From Roseomonas aerilata DSM 19363 (GTDB lineage Bacteria > Pseudomonadota > Alphaproteobacteria > Acetobacterales > Acetobacteraceae): a DNA stretch of 64,000 nt. The stretch's first letter is position 1; the number at the start of each line of letters is the position of its first letter. The notes beneath the pieces are model-generated. The model was not told where the DNA came from. It saw only the letters and a program-made list of their open reading frames with translations, and did no database searches. The position numbers and the translations under genes are program-made. Below are positions 20,639 to 32,307 of this stretch, one piece after another. The stretch covers positions 1 to 64,000 of the forward strand of contig NZ_JONP01000014.1 in the NCBI RefSeq assembly GCF_000711725.1. The letters are read 5' to 3'.

Positions 20639-21520
20639 TCAGCCGAGAAAGCTGTCCAACGCCGCCAGCACCTCCTCCGGCGCTTCCTCGGCCAGGTAGT
20701 GCCCGCTGTTCACCGGGCCGCCGGCGATCGTTCCGTCCGCGAAGTCGCGCCAGAGCTTCAGCGGCTCGTACCACTGGCCGATCCGCCCCTTCGCACCCCA
20801 GAGAACGAGCATCGGGCATCCCACCCGCACCCCCGTCGTGCGCGATGCCCGATCGTGCTCCAGGTCGATCCCCGTCGCCGCACGATAGTCCTCGCAGATG
20901 GATTCGACGGTGCCGTCCAGGTGCAGGGCCGCGATGTAGTCGGCCCGCGCCTCCGGGTGGAAGAAGCCGTCGTCCTTCGGCTCGCGCGAGGTCTGCAGGC
21001 GGAACCAGTCCTCCACATCCCGGCGGATCATCCGCTCGGGCAGGGGGTGCTTCTGCGCGAGGAAGAACCAGTGCCAGTAACCGAGCGCGAAGCCCATGTC
21101 CGTGCGCTCGAAATGCGCGAGGGTCGGCACGATGTCCATCACGCAGAGCCGCTCGACCCGCGCCGCGTGATCCAGCGCCAGGCGGTGAGCCACCCGCGCG
21201 CCCCGGTCATGGGCGACGACGCCGAAGCGCTCATGCCCCAGCCCCTCCATCAGCGCCGCCATGTCCGCCGCCATCACCCGCTTCGAGAAGGCGGCGCTGT
21301 CCGTGGAGATCGGCGGCTTGCCGCTGAAGCCGTAGCCGCGCAGGTCCGGGCAGATCACCTCGAAGCGCCTTGCGAGAATCGGCGCCACCCGGTGCCACAT
21401 CGCGTGGGTCTGCGGGTTACCGTGCAGCAGCAGCAGCGGCGGGCCCTCGCCTCCGCGCCGCAGTCGCAGCGACACCCCGTTCGCCTCGCGGGTCTCCTGC
21501 GTGAAGCCCTCGAAAATCAT
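20639..21520 (-). CDS. Alpha/beta hydrolase, haloacetate (fluoroacetate) dehalogenase-like
   Basis: 293 residues from an ATG at 21520; the longer open frame overlaps the divergent Bug gene and is not used. It matches the fluoroacetate dehalogenase active site: nucleophile D105 and halide-region Arg R106 and R109 (HDRGARV), D129, the halide pocket pair H150-W151 (YWHWFFLAQ), Y212 (CEDYRA) and base H274 (SGHYLAEE). From memory the Rhodopseudomonas enzyme uses D110, R111, R114, D134, H155, W156, Y219 and H280, the same spacing. Function would be hydrolytic removal of halogen from 2-haloacids. Epoxide hydrolases are the main alternative but lack the His-Trp pair. Confidence 0.85.
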   Translation of the reverse strand: MIFEGFTQETREANGVSLRLRRGGEGPPLLLLHGNPQTHAMWHRVAPILARRFEVICPDLRGYGFSGKPPISTDSAAFSKRVMAADMAALMEGLGHERFGVVAHDRGARVAHRLALDHAARVERLCVMDIVPTLAHFERTDMGFALGYWHWFFLAQKHPLPERMIRRDVEDWFRLQTSREPKDDGFFHPEARADYIAALHLDGTVESICEDYRAATGIDLEHDRASRTTGVRVGCPMLVLWGAKGRIGQWYEPLKLWRDFADGTIAGGPVNSGHYLAEEAPEEVLAALDSFLG

Positions 21521-21692
21521 GCCGTCTCCCCAAGCACCCATGGCGCCGGCCATGACGGCGGCGCGGAACGAGCGCCTATCCTGGCCCGCCCGCGACGAGC
21601 CGTCAGCCCGTTCCCCTGCATCGCGATCCATGCCATCGCTCACCCCAACCGCCGCGCCCGGCGCGGCCCGCGAGAAGGGAAGGGGCCTCTCC

Positions 21693-22679
21693 ATGAGCAT
21701 CCGCATCACCCGCCGCCATGCGCTCGCCCTGCCCGCCGCGCTCACGGCCGGCACGGCGGCGCGCGCGCAGGCCCCCTGGAGCCCGGGGCGCCCGGTGACG
21801 CTCGTGGTGCCCTATCCGGCCGGTGGCCCTACCGACGTGCTCGCCCGCCTCGTCGCCGGCGAGCTGGCGAGGGACCTGAACTCCCCGGTCGTGGTGGAGA
21901 ACATCGCCGGCGGTGGCGGCGCCATCGGCAGCCGTCGCGTCGCCATCGGCCCGGCGGACGGCACCTCCATCATGCTTGCCTCGAACCAGACCCACGCCAC
22001 CAACATCTCCCTTCTTCCGGATGGTGGCGGCTACGATCCGGTGCGCGACTTCGCGCCCATCGCGGGGATGGCAGACCTGCAGCATATCCTCGTCGTCCGC
22101 CCGGACCTGCCGGTGGGAAGCGTGGCGGAACTGCTTGCCCTCGCGCGCGCCGAGCCGGGCAAGCTCACCTGCGCTTCCACCGGTCAGGGGTCCGCCTCCC
22201 ACCTCACGCTCGAGCTGTTCCGGACGCAGACCGGCGTGGACATGGTGCATGTCCCCTATCGCGGCTCCTCGCCGATGCTGAACGACCTGCTGGGCGGGCA
22301 TGTGCAGCTCTCCTTTGCCACCACTCCCACGGTCCTGACCCAGGTGCAGTCGGGCAAGCTCCGCGCCCTCGCCGTTGCCTCGCCCAACCGTTCCCCGCAC
22401 CTGCCGAACCTGCCCACCCTGGCCGAGGCCGGCGTGCAGGGCGTCGAGGCCGACGCCTGGTTCGCGCTCTTCGCCCCCGCCGCGGTGCCGCCCGCCGCGC
22501 TCGCCAGGCTCCGTGAACTGACGCTCGCGGCCATGGAGCGCGAGCCCGTGCGCGCCCGCACCACTGAGGTCGGGATGACCGTCCATGTCCGCCCCGCCGA
22601 GGCCATGGCGTCCTTCCTGCGCGAGGACATCGCCCGCTGGGCCGAGGTCATCCGCACCGCGAACGTGAAGCCAGAATAG
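21693..22679 (+). CDS. Bug-family periplasmic solute receptor 2
   Basis: 328 residues from the ATG at 21693; the frame is open about 190 bases upstream, but the signal peptide (SIRITRRHALALPAALTAGT, then AARAQ) begins here. The RRHAL pair may allow Tat export. Mature part: WSPGRPVTLVVPYPAGGPTD, VVVENIAGGGGAIGS and VPYRGSSPMLNDLLGG are Bug signatures. It is divergent from the dehalogenase-like gene and 16 bases before the dehydrogenase, so it could collect the organic acid these enzymes process. No transporter membrane subunits in the window. Confidence 0.93.
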   Translation: MSIRITRRHALALPAALTAGTAARAQAPWSPGRPVTLVVPYPAGGPTDVLARLVAGELARDLNSPVVVENIAGGGGAIGSRRVAIGPADGTSIMLASNQTHATNISLLPDGGGYDPVRDFAPIAGMADLQHILVVRPDLPVGSVAELLALARAEPGKLTCASTGQGSASHLTLELFRTQTGVDMVHVPYRGSSPMLNDLLGGHVQLSFATTPTVLTQVQSGKLRALAVASPNRSPHLPNLPTLAEAGVQGVEADAWFALFAPAAVPPAALARLRELTLAAMEREPVRARTTEVGMTVHVRPAEAMASFLREDIARWAEVIRTANVKPE

Positions 22680-22695
22680 GGCGGGCCACGCCGGG

Positions 22696-23610
22696 ATGCG
22701 CGTCCTCGTCACCGGGGCGGCCGGCTTCCTCGGCGCCCGCCTCGCAGCCGCCTTCGCTGCCGACCCGCGAGTGACCGCCGTAATGGGTCTAGACCGGGTG
22801 CCCGCCGCCGGTCCGCCCTCCGGATTCATCACCGCCGAGATGGCCGATTTCGAGCGCGCTGCCCCGATCGCCGACCTCGTGCTCCACGCGGCCGCCATCA
22901 CAAGCCAGGCCAGCGAGGCCGATCCGGAGGCCGCCCATGCCGTCAACATCGACGGCACCCGCGCCCTGCTCCGTTGGGCCCGCGCGCAACCGAGCCCGCC
23001 CCACATTCTCTACCTCTCAAGTGTCGCCGTGCTGGGCCATGGGGAGCCGGTGGCGACGGAGGACGCCCCGCCGGCCCCGCGCTCCACCTACGGCACCACC
23101 AAGCTTGTTGCGGAGGCCCTTCTCCAGGACGCCACCCGTCGCGGGGAGGCCGATGCGGTCATTCTCCGCCTGCCCGTGACCATCATCCGCACCGCCACTC
23201 GCATCGCTCCGCCCGGCGCCGGCTTTGTCTCGGACCTGATCGACTCCGCCCTGCACGGGCGCCCCTTCACCGCGCCCCTGCCGCCGGACCGCGCCATTCC
23301 CGTCGCCTCGGTGAAGGCGGTCACCGCCCTGGCCCTTCGGGCGGCGCTTGAACCTGTGCCCGCCCGGCTGCTGCACGTCCCGTCAATTAGCGCTTCCGCC
23401 GACCTGGTCCGGTCGGCTCTTTTGGCCCTCGGCTTTCCGACAAAGGGCATCGGCTGCGCTCCCGATCCGGCCATCCTGCGCCTTGTCGCCGGCTGGCCCG
23501 CCCGCCTCGGCACCCTTTATCCCGGCTTCTCCGCGGGCGTCGCGGATACAGGCCTCGAACCCATCATCCGCGCCTACGCCGCCCAGATCGGCCTCGACGA
23601 GCGGTCATGA
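22696..23610 (+). CDS. NAD-dependent epimerase/dehydratase-family dehydrogenase (DenD-like)
   Basis: 304-residue extended short-chain dehydrogenase. Seen: Rossmann TGAAGFLG at 6-13, an acidic LDR end of the second beta strand that favours NAD, SSVAVLG and the catalytic YGTTK. The LIDSALHGRPFTAPLPPD region resembles D-erythronate dehydrogenase (DenD), a family that often accompanies sugar-acid uptake receptors; the specific substrate is inferred. It follows the Bug receptor in the same direction and is probably co-transcribed. Confidence 0.83.
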   Translation: MRVLVTGAAGFLGARLAAAFAADPRVTAVMGLDRVPAAGPPSGFITAEMADFERAAPIADLVLHAAAITSQASEADPEAAHAVNIDGTRALLRWARAQPSPPHILYLSSVAVLGHGEPVATEDAPPAPRSTYGTTKLVAEALLQDATRRGEADAVILRLPVTIIRTATRIAPPGAGFVSDLIDSALHGRPFTAPLPPDRAIPVASVKAVTALALRAALEPVPARLLHVPSISASADLVRSALLALGFPTKGIGCAPDPAILRLVAGWPARLGTLYPGFSAGVADTGLEPIIRAYAAQIGLDERS

Positions 23611-23614
23611 AAAT

Positions 23615-23642
23615 GCCGCCGGCTCCGTTCGGAACCGGCGGC
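23615..23642. terminator. Bidirectional terminator between the dehydrogenase and DUF6481 genes
   Basis: GCCGCCGG-C-TCCG, TT loop, CGGA-A-CCGGCGGC: a 12-pair stem with one C-A mismatch. It starts 5 bases after the dehydrogenase stop and separates it from the convergent DUF6481-type gene. The upstream AAAA on + becomes a short T-run for the minus-strand transcript. Confidence 0.7.
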
Positions 23643-23673
23643 TGACGGCCGCACTGGAAGGGATCAGAGGGCC

Positions 23674-24048
23674 CTACCGCCCCCGTGCCCGCGCCTTGCG
23701 GGCCGCGTAGCGCCGGTCGCGCTCCGCCTTGGCCTCGATCAGGGCGAGCCGCGCCTGCTCTGCAGCCTCGGCCGCCTCCCGGGCCAACTCCGCCTGGCGG
23801 GCCTCCTCCTCGGCGATAAGGCGCAGGCGCTCCGCCTCCTGGCGCGCCTTCTCCTCCTCCTTCAGGCGCCGGCGCTCCGCCTCGCGAACCTCGCGCGCCT
23901 CGATAATCCGCCGGCGCTCCTCCTGTCGGGCGAGCACGGTCGGGTCATCCGCCGCCGGCCGCGCCTTGAAGCGCTCCAGCAGGGCCTTCTTGGCCTCCGT
24001 AGAATTCTTGCTGCGGTCGCTGAACTCTGTGCCCTTGAGGGTTCGCAT
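23674..24048 (-). CDS. DUF6481-type charged coiled-coil protein
   Basis: 124 residues, almost entirely one charged helix of Ala, Glu, Arg and Lys (residues about 40-118) after the short conserved start FSDRSKNSTEAKKALLERF. This pattern matches the alphaproteobacterial family I know as DUF6481, often found near cold-shock genes; its function is unknown. The basic C terminus (ARKARARGR) could contact nucleic acid. No cold-shock gene is next to it here. Confidence 0.8.
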   Translation of the reverse strand: MRTLKGTEFSDRSKNSTEAKKALLERFKARPAADDPTVLARQEERRRIIEAREVREAERRRLKEEEKARQEAERLRLIAEEEARQAELAREAAEAAEQARLALIEAKAERDRRYAARKARARGR

Positions 24049-24244
24049 CGTCGCTCTCTGCTGTGGGATCCCGCGGCTGGTGCTTGGACAGGATAACCGT
24101 GTCGGAATGGCCGCGTTGCGGGATGCGCGTCAGGTGGCATCACCCGGCGGAAAAAGAAAGCCTGTTGCCGCAGCTTGCAGCCATGTCCCCGCGGGTGGGC
24201 AAGCTCCTCGCTGGCGGCACTTTCCAATCCACTGGTGGAAAAGA

Positions 24245-24273
24245 TGGCCGCCAATCCCAGGGATTGGCGGCCA
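24245..24273 (-). terminator. Intrinsic terminator on the minus strand
   Basis: A perfect 13-pair stem (arms TGGCCGCCAATCC and GGATTGGCGGCCA) with a 3-base loop. On - it is followed directly by TCTTTTCC, a run of U residues expected of a Rho-independent terminator; on + it is followed by AAGTCAAA. It ends whatever is transcribed on - from upstream: lysR (stop 24426) or an independent small RNA. Confidence 0.8.
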
Positions 24274-24390
24274 AGTCAAACAGGGAGGCTTCACGTCTAG
24301 GAGACGCGGGATCCAGAAGGACCCGTTCGGGTCAATCACCGAACAACCCGAGGCTAATTCCAGCGCCGTCATGCCCGACGCGCAAAGACC
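24245..24390 (-). ncRNA. Candidate structured small RNA or structured 3' UTR of lysR
   Basis: Read on -, the interval holds in order CGTC-N6-GACG (24367-24380), GACCCG-AA-CGGGTC (24320-24333), CGTCT-N3-AGACG (24294-24306) and then the 13-pair terminator with its U-rich tail. Four hairpins in about 140 bases with no credible reading frame fit a small RNA, either from its own promoter inside the lysR 3' end or cut from the trxB-lysR message. No known family recognised; promoter not identified. Confidence 0.35.
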
Positions 24391-24425
24391 CGTTGCCAGG
24401 CATGCGCATTCTGCATCGAGCTTCG

Positions 24426-25313
24426 CTACGTCCCCGCCAGTTCCGCCACCAGGAAGTCCCGGAACACCGCCACGCGCTTGGAATTTCGCATCTCCTCCGG
24501 ATAGACGAAGAAGGCTTCGATCTTCGGCGCCTTCATCTCCGTCAGCACGGGCACGAGTTCCGCCAGGTCCTCCCCCATGTAATCGGGAAGTGCGGCCAGC
24601 CCGAGCCCGGACCGGACGGCCCGCAGCATGGCGGTCAGTGAATTGACCTCCACCACGGCGCGACGTGGCGAACCCGGCCGGCGCCCGGCTTCGGCCAGCC
24701 AGTTGATGTCGTCCACTGGGGGCCGGTAGTCGCCGTAGATGATCAGCCTATGCGCATCCAAGTCCTCCGCCCGGGCCGGCATCCCCGCGCTGCGCAGGTA
24801 TTCCGGCGATCCCACCACCTTCCAGCCGAAGGTCGCGATGTGCCGCTGGATCAGGTCCGGCTGCCTTGGGGGGTGCATGCGAATCGCGAGATCGGCCTCG
24901 CGCATCGCCAGGTCCAGTTCGGTGTCGTCCAGCAGCAGCGTGACGGTCACCTCTGGGTGCAGCTTGAGGAACTTCTCGAGGCGCGGCGCCAGCCAGGTGG
25001 AGCCGAAGCCGGTCGTGGTCGTCACCTTCAGCCGGCCCGCCGCCCTCTCCCGGCTCTCCGTCAGCAGCGCCTCGGTCATGGCAAGCTTGGCGAAGACCTC
25101 GCGCACCGTCTTGTTCAGCGTCTCGCCTTGCTCCGTCAGGATCAGGCCGCGAGCGTGACGGTGGAAGAGCGGCACCGCGAGGCTCTCCTCCAACGCCTGG
25201 ATCTGCCGTGAAACTGCCGATTGGCTGAGATTCAGCGTGTCCCCCGCATGGGTGAAGGACCCCGCCTCCGCCACCGCGTGGAAGACCCGCAGCTTGTCCC
25301 AATCGAGCGGCAT
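24426..25313 (-). CDS. LysR-family transcriptional regulator
   Basis: 295 residues. N-terminal winged helix (LRVFHAVAEAGSFTHAGDTL, then LSQSAVSRQIQALE) and a C-terminal two-lobe effector domain of about 200 residues beginning near RLKVTTTTGFGSTWLAP. The ATG overlaps the trxB stop by one base (TGATG), so the two form a coupled pair. Linkage to thioredoxin reductase suggests a redox-related or amino-acid signal, but the effector is not deducible. Several residues resemble the GcvA/AmpR-like branch. Confidence 0.92.
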   Translation of the reverse strand: MPLDWDKLRVFHAVAEAGSFTHAGDTLNLSQSAVSRQIQALEESLAVPLFHRHARGLILTEQGETLNKTVREVFAKLAMTEALLTESRERAAGRLKVTTTTGFGSTWLAPRLEKFLKLHPEVTVTLLLDDTELDLAMREADLAIRMHPPRQPDLIQRHIATFGWKVVGSPEYLRSAGMPARAEDLDAHRLIIYGDYRPPVDDINWLAEAGRRPGSPRRAVVEVNSLTAMLRAVRSGLGLAALPDYMGEDLAELVPVLTEMKAPKIEAFFVYPEEMRNSKRVAVFRDFLVAELAGT

Positions 25314-26302
25314 CAGGCGTCCACCGCGTCATAGGCGGCAGGGGAGGGGGCGTCGTCGGGCATATGCGCTAGCCACTTCTCGGCATCGAGCGCCGCCATG
25401 CAGCCGCTTCCTGCCGCGGTTACCGCCTGGCGATAGATGCGATCCTGCACGTCGCCCGCAGCGAAGACGCCTGGCACGCTCGTCCGCGCCGAACCCTTCT
25501 CCGTCACAATGTAGCCGTCCTCATCCGTCTCCAGCTGCCCGCGGAACAGGGCGGTGGCGGGGTCGTGCCCGATGGCCACGAACATGCCGTGCACCGGCAA
25601 TTCGAAATGCCCGCCGCCCACCACGTCGCGCAGCTTCAGGGCCCGCAGGGCCGGGAAGCGGTCCTCCGTCGCCAGCGCCGCCTCCACGGTGGTGTTCCAG
25701 AGGATCGAGATCTTCGGATGGTTGAACAGCCGCTCCTGCATGATCCGCTCCGCCCGCAGGCTGTCCCGTCGGTGGATGAGCGTCACCTTGGAAGCGAGGC
25801 CGGCAAGATAGAGCGCCTCCTCCACGGCGGAATTGCCGCCGCCGATGACCGCCACCTCCTTGCCTCGGAAGAAGAAGCCGTCGCAGGTCGCGCAGGCGGA
25901 GACGCCGAAGCCGGACAACTCCTTCTCACCCTGAATCCCGAGCCAGCGAGCCTGCGCACCGGTCGCGATGACCATGGCGGAGGCTTCGTAGTGGTCTCCC
26001 GAGTCCCCGACCGCGCGGAAGGGGCGTGCCCCCAGGGCGACTTCCGTCACGACGTCTCCAATGATGCGGGTGCCCACATGCTCCGCCTGGGCGCGCATCT
26101 GGTCCATCAGCCAGGGACCTTGCACGGCCGCCGCAAAGCCGGGGTAGTTCTCCACATCCGTGGTGATGGTCAGCTGCCCGCCCGGCTGCAGCCCGGCGAC
26201 CAGGATCGGCTCCAGCCCGGCGCGCGCCGCGTAAATGGCCGCGGTATAGCCCGCAGGGCCGGCGCCAAGGATGAGGAGTCGCGTGCGGTGGGTCTCGGCC
26301 AC
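25313..26302 (-). CDS. trxB: Thioredoxin reductase
   Basis: FAD enzyme that passes electrons from NADPH to thioredoxin in the cytosol. 329 residues starting at GTG. Seen: FAD-binding GAGPAGYTAAIYAARAGL at 13-30, redox motif CATC near 138-141, NADPH-binding GGGNSAVEEALYL near 157 and the FAD motif GVFAAGDVQD near 283. A palindrome (26337-26351) lies about 40 bases upstream of the start. Divergent from the Lrp-type gene and followed by lysR. Confidence 0.97.
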   Translation of the reverse strand: MAETHRTRLLILGAGPAGYTAAIYAARAGLEPILVAGLQPGGQLTITTDVENYPGFAAAVQGPWLMDQMRAQAEHVGTRIIGDVVTEVALGARPFRAVGDSGDHYEASAMVIATGAQARWLGIQGEKELSGFGVSACATCDGFFFRGKEVAVIGGGNSAVEEALYLAGLASKVTLIHRRDSLRAERIMQERLFNHPKISILWNTTVEAALATEDRFPALRALKLRDVVGGGHFELPVHGMFVAIGHDPATALFRGQLETDEDGYIVTEKGSARTSVPGVFAAGDVQDRIYRQAVTAAGSGCMAALDAEKWLAHMPDDAPSPAAYDAVDA

Positions 26303-26336
26303 GTGAATGTCCCGGATGCAATGCAGAGTCGCGGCC

Positions 26337-26351
26337 GCACCATATCGGTGC
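26337..26351. promoter_or_regulatory. Possible operator palindrome upstream of trxB
   Basis: GCACC-ATATC-GGTGC, perfect 5-base arms, 35-49 bases upstream of the trxB start in the trxB/Lrp divergent region. Short enough to be chance in GC-rich DNA; LysR or Lrp binding is conceivable. Confidence 0.25.
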
Positions 26352-26500
26352 GCGTCCCGTGTTGCACCACCCCAGGACCAGCCAAGGAGCCAAGCGCCCT
26401 TGAAGCCCTCCCCCCGGACGGGGGATAGTCGCCCCTGTGAAGCACCCGGGCCACACGGCCCGCAACCCAGCCCTCAGAAGCGGTCCCCGTCAGCAGCCCC

Positions 26501-27007
26501 ATGTCGGCCCCGAGAGAAGCACCGCCCTTGAGAGAACTCGGCCCCGCCAGCCTCGACGCGACCGACCGCGAGATCCTCCGTGAGCTGCAGGCCGATGGCC
26601 GGATGACCAACGTGGCCCTTGCCGCCCGCGTCGGCCTCTCCGCGCCTCCCTGCCTCCGCCGCGTCCGCCGCCTGGAGGAAACGGGCATCATCCGCGGCTA
26701 CCACGCGGACGTGGAGCCCGCCGCCCTCGGTTGGGAGATCACCTTCTTTGCGATCGTCGGCCTCGAGAGCCAGAAGCTTCCGGTGCTGGAAGCCTTCGAG
26801 GCCATGGTCCGCGAATGGCCCGAGGTGCGGGAGTGCCATATGATCCGCGGCGGTGGCGACTTCCTGCTGCGGCTCGTCGCCCGCAACCCCGCGCACGAGA
26901 ACGAGCTCACCAACCGCCTGACCGGCGCGCCGACGGTCATGCTCGTTCGCACCCTCCAAACGATCCGTACTTCCAAGGACGAAGCTGGGGTGCCGGTGGA
27001 GGGCTGA
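26501..27007 (+). CDS. Lrp/AsnC-family regulator 1
   Basis: 168 residues: N-terminal helix-turn-helix (LDATDREILRELQADGRMTN, VALAARVGLSAPPCLRRVRR) and a C-terminal RAM effector domain (about 75-150, with HMIRGGGDFLLRLVA). The start is placed at 26501; an N-terminal extension of about 15 residues precedes the HTH. Lrp/AsnC proteins respond to amino acids; neighbour genes are trxB (divergent) and threonine ammonia-lyase (convergent). The target is unknown. Confidence 0.9.
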   Translation: MSAPREAPPLRELGPASLDATDREILRELQADGRMTNVALAARVGLSAPPCLRRVRRLEETGIIRGYHADVEPAALGWEITFFAIVGLESQKLPVLEAFEAMVREWPEVRECHMIRGGGDFLLRLVARNPAHENELTNRLTGAPTVMLVRTLQTIRTSKDEAGVPVEG

Positions 27008-27064
27008 CACCGACGCCATTCCGCGGGGCATCGCGGCGGGCGGGCGCTTTTCCGCCCGGCGCGG

Positions 27065-28348
27065 CTATCCCCGGCGGACCACGTAGTCCCCGGCCTCCAA
27101 TGCTGCGACGATCGCCGCGCCCTGCACGGAGTCCCGAACCTCCACCATCAACTCCAGTTCCGCCGTCTGCACGGAGGGGGCGGCGAAGAGGCGCTGGTGA
27201 CTCACCTCGATCACGTTGCCCCCTGCCGCCGCGACCCGGGTGGAGATGTCGGCAAGGACGCCCGGCCGGTCCGGGATCTCAAGGTGCAGCCGGAGGAAGC
27301 GCCCGTCCCGCAGGAGGTTCCGCAGCAGCACGTTGGCGAGGATGCGCGGGTCGATGTTGCCGCCGCAGACCGTGGTCGCTACGCGCTTGCCCGCGAAGAG
27401 GGCAGGAAAAGCCAGTACCGCCGCCAGCCCCACGGCCCCAGCGCCCTCGGCCGTCACCTTGGCGTTCTCCGCCAGCACGGCGATGGCCTGCTCCACCACG
27501 GCCTCGGGCACCACCAGCACCTCGATGCCCATGTCCCGCAACATGGCGAAGGGCAACTCGCCCACATCGCGGACGGCGATGCCTTCGCAAACCGTGGGGC
27601 CGCCGACCGAGACGGGCTGCCCCGCCAGGCGCTGCGCCATGGCAGGATAGCCCTGGACCTCCACGCCATAGATCTTGAGTCCCGGCCGCGCCTCGGCGAC
27701 GGCGGCGGCGCAGCCCGCCAGCAGCCCGCCCCCACCCACCGGCAGGATCAGCGCGTCCAACTCGCCGGCGTCCTCCAGGATTTCCAGCGCCATGGTCCCC
27801 TGGCCGGCGATGACCGCGGGGTCGTCATAGGGATGGACGAAGACCAGTCCCTCGCGCAGCGCCAGCTCATGGGCATGGGCCGCGGCCTCGGCCAGCGTCT
27901 CCCCGTGAAGCACCACATTGGCGCCCCAGCCCTCGGTCCGCACCACCTTCGTTGCCGGCGTGAAGCGGGGCATGACGATGGTCGCGGTTACCCCGCGCAG
28001 CGCGGCGTGCCGCGCGACGGCCTGGGCGTGGTTGCCGGCGGACATGGCGATCACCCCCGCCGCCCGTTCCCGCGCGGACAGCAGAGCCAGCCTGTTGGCC
28101 GCGCCGCGCTCCTTGAAGGCCCCGGTCGCCTGAAGGTTGTCGAGCTTCAGCAGCACCTCGGCGCCCGCGATCCGGCGGATCGCCTGCGGCTCCACCAGCG
28201 GCGTCCGCAGCACCGCGCCCCTGATCCGCTCTGCCGCCGCCTGCACGTCGGCCAGCGTCACCGCGGCGGGCGTGATCCCGGCCGGGGCCACCGGGCCAGG
28301 CGCCACGGTGTTCGGCGAGGAGGGGGCCACCCCCCGCGCGAGGGACAC
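27065..28348 (-). CDS. ilvA: Threonine ammonia-lyase
   Basis: PLP enzyme converting threonine to 2-oxobutanoate, the first step toward isoleucine. 427 residues from a GTG start. Seen: PLP lysine in TGAFKERGAANR near residue 79, SAGNHAQAVA near 104, the PLP-phosphate loop VGGGGLLAG near 210, and a C-terminal ACT domain (IPDRPGVLADISTRVAAAGG) of about 75 residues. The single ACT-like domain is that of the tdcB/ilvA short type. The start is 10 bases after the greA stop, so it is probably in one operon with greA. The first 30 residues are Pro/Ala-rich and could belong to an over-long start. Confidence 0.92.
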   Translation of the reverse strand: MSLARGVAPSSPNTVAPGPVAPAGITPAAVTLADVQAAAERIRGAVLRTPLVEPQAIRRIAGAEVLLKLDNLQATGAFKERGAANRLALLSARERAAGVIAMSAGNHAQAVARHAALRGVTATIVMPRFTPATKVVRTEGWGANVVLHGETLAEAAAHAHELALREGLVFVHPYDDPAVIAGQGTMALEILEDAGELDALILPVGGGGLLAGCAAAVAEARPGLKIYGVEVQGYPAMAQRLAGQPVSVGGPTVCEGIAVRDVGELPFAMLRDMGIEVLVVPEAVVEQAIAVLAENAKVTAEGAGAVGLAAVLAFPALFAGKRVATTVCGGNIDPRILANVLLRNLLRDGRFLRLHLEIPDRPGVLADISTRVAAAGGNVIEVSHQRLFAAPSVQTAELELMVEVRDSVQGAAIVAALEAGDYVVRRG

Positions 28349-28358
28349 GCGCCCGCCC

Positions 28359-28832
28359 CTAGCTGTAGGAGACGGCGGTGATCTCGACGGAGCGGGCCCC
28401 GCCCGGGGCCGGCACCTCGACGCTGTCCCCGACCTTCCGCCCGATCAGGGCGCGGGCGAGGGGGGAGGAGATGGAGATCGACCCATTCTTCATGTCGGCC
28501 TCGTAGGCGCCGATGATCCGGTAGGTCTTCTCCTCCTCCGTCTCCTCGTCGACGATGGTGACCTTCGCGCCGAAGCGCACCTGATCTCCCGTGAGCCGCG
28601 AGACGTCGATCACCTCCACCGAGGGGATGACGGTCTCTAGGTCCGCAATCCGGCCCTCGATGAAGGACTGCTTCTCACGGGCCGCGTGGTACTCGGCATT
28701 CTCCGAGAGGTCGCCATGCGCGCGAGCCTCCGCGATCGCCCGGATCACGGCCGGCCGCTCCTCCGCACGCAGGACACGGAGTTCATCCTCGAGGCGCGCG
28801 AGCCCCTCGGCGGTCATTGGGAACTTCTGCAC
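28359..28832 (-). CDS. greA: Transcription elongation factor GreA
   Basis: Rescues backtracked RNA polymerase by stimulating transcript cleavage. 157 residues from the GTG at 28832 ([17 protein letters not shown]), which gives the family length; the longer open frame would add 54 unlike residues. The coiled-coil domain carries the catalytic acidic tip ([17 protein letters not shown]) and the C-terminal FKBP-like domain ends [10 protein letters not shown]. Located between carB and ilvA on -. Confidence 0.95.
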   Translation of the reverse strand: MQKFPMTAEGLARLEDELRVLRAEERPAVIRAIAEARAHGDLSENAEYHAAREKQSFIEGRIADLETVIPSVEVIDVSRLTGDQVRFGAKVTIVDEETEEEKTYRIIGAYEADMKNGSISISSPLARALIGRKVGDSVEVPAPGGARSVEITAVSYS

Positions 28833-28987
28833 GGGCGGTAATCCCCCCAATTGCGGCACGGACTCACGAGAGCCACCCGGCGCGCCCGCGAAGAGCACCG
28901 GATGGCCGAAGATGCGGCCGCCGCGCGACCCCTGGGCAAGGCCCGGAGATGCGCGGCGGGAAAAACGCTTTGGGGCGGGCGCCGGCC

Positions 28988-29003
28988 TTCCCAATCATGG
29001 GAA
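28988..29003. promoter_or_regulatory. Palindrome TTCCCA-N4-TGGGAA between carB and greA
   Basis: Perfect 6-base arms around ATCA, in the 226-base gap upstream of greA and downstream of carB. The same hexamers form the two palindromes upstream of carA, but there they are in the opposite order. It could be an operator for greA or a hairpin in the carB 3' end; a surrounding CCGG pair extends it slightly. Confidence 0.35.
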
Positions 29004-29058
29004 ATAACCGGTCCCGCCCCATTCGGCACAGGCCCGCGAGGGTAGCCCCTGCGGTCTG

Positions 29059-32307
<3,249 letters not shown>

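Larger units (their letters stand above)
24049..24425. other. 377-base gene-free region with several stem-loops
   Basis: No convincing gene lies here. The left part is upstream of the DUF6481 gene and should hold its promoter, although no clear -35/-10 pair was found. The right part, read on -, contains three short dyads and a long terminator hairpin (separate entries). An 80-codon minus-strand frame (24130-24372) crosses the terminator and is not supported. Base composition is less GC-rich than flanking genes. Confidence 0.6.

Noticed and set aside
24130-24372. 80-codon open frame on - in the gene-free region
   Set aside because: It reads through the strong terminator hairpin, has no recognisable ribosome binding site or family, and the hairpin structure explains the sequence better.
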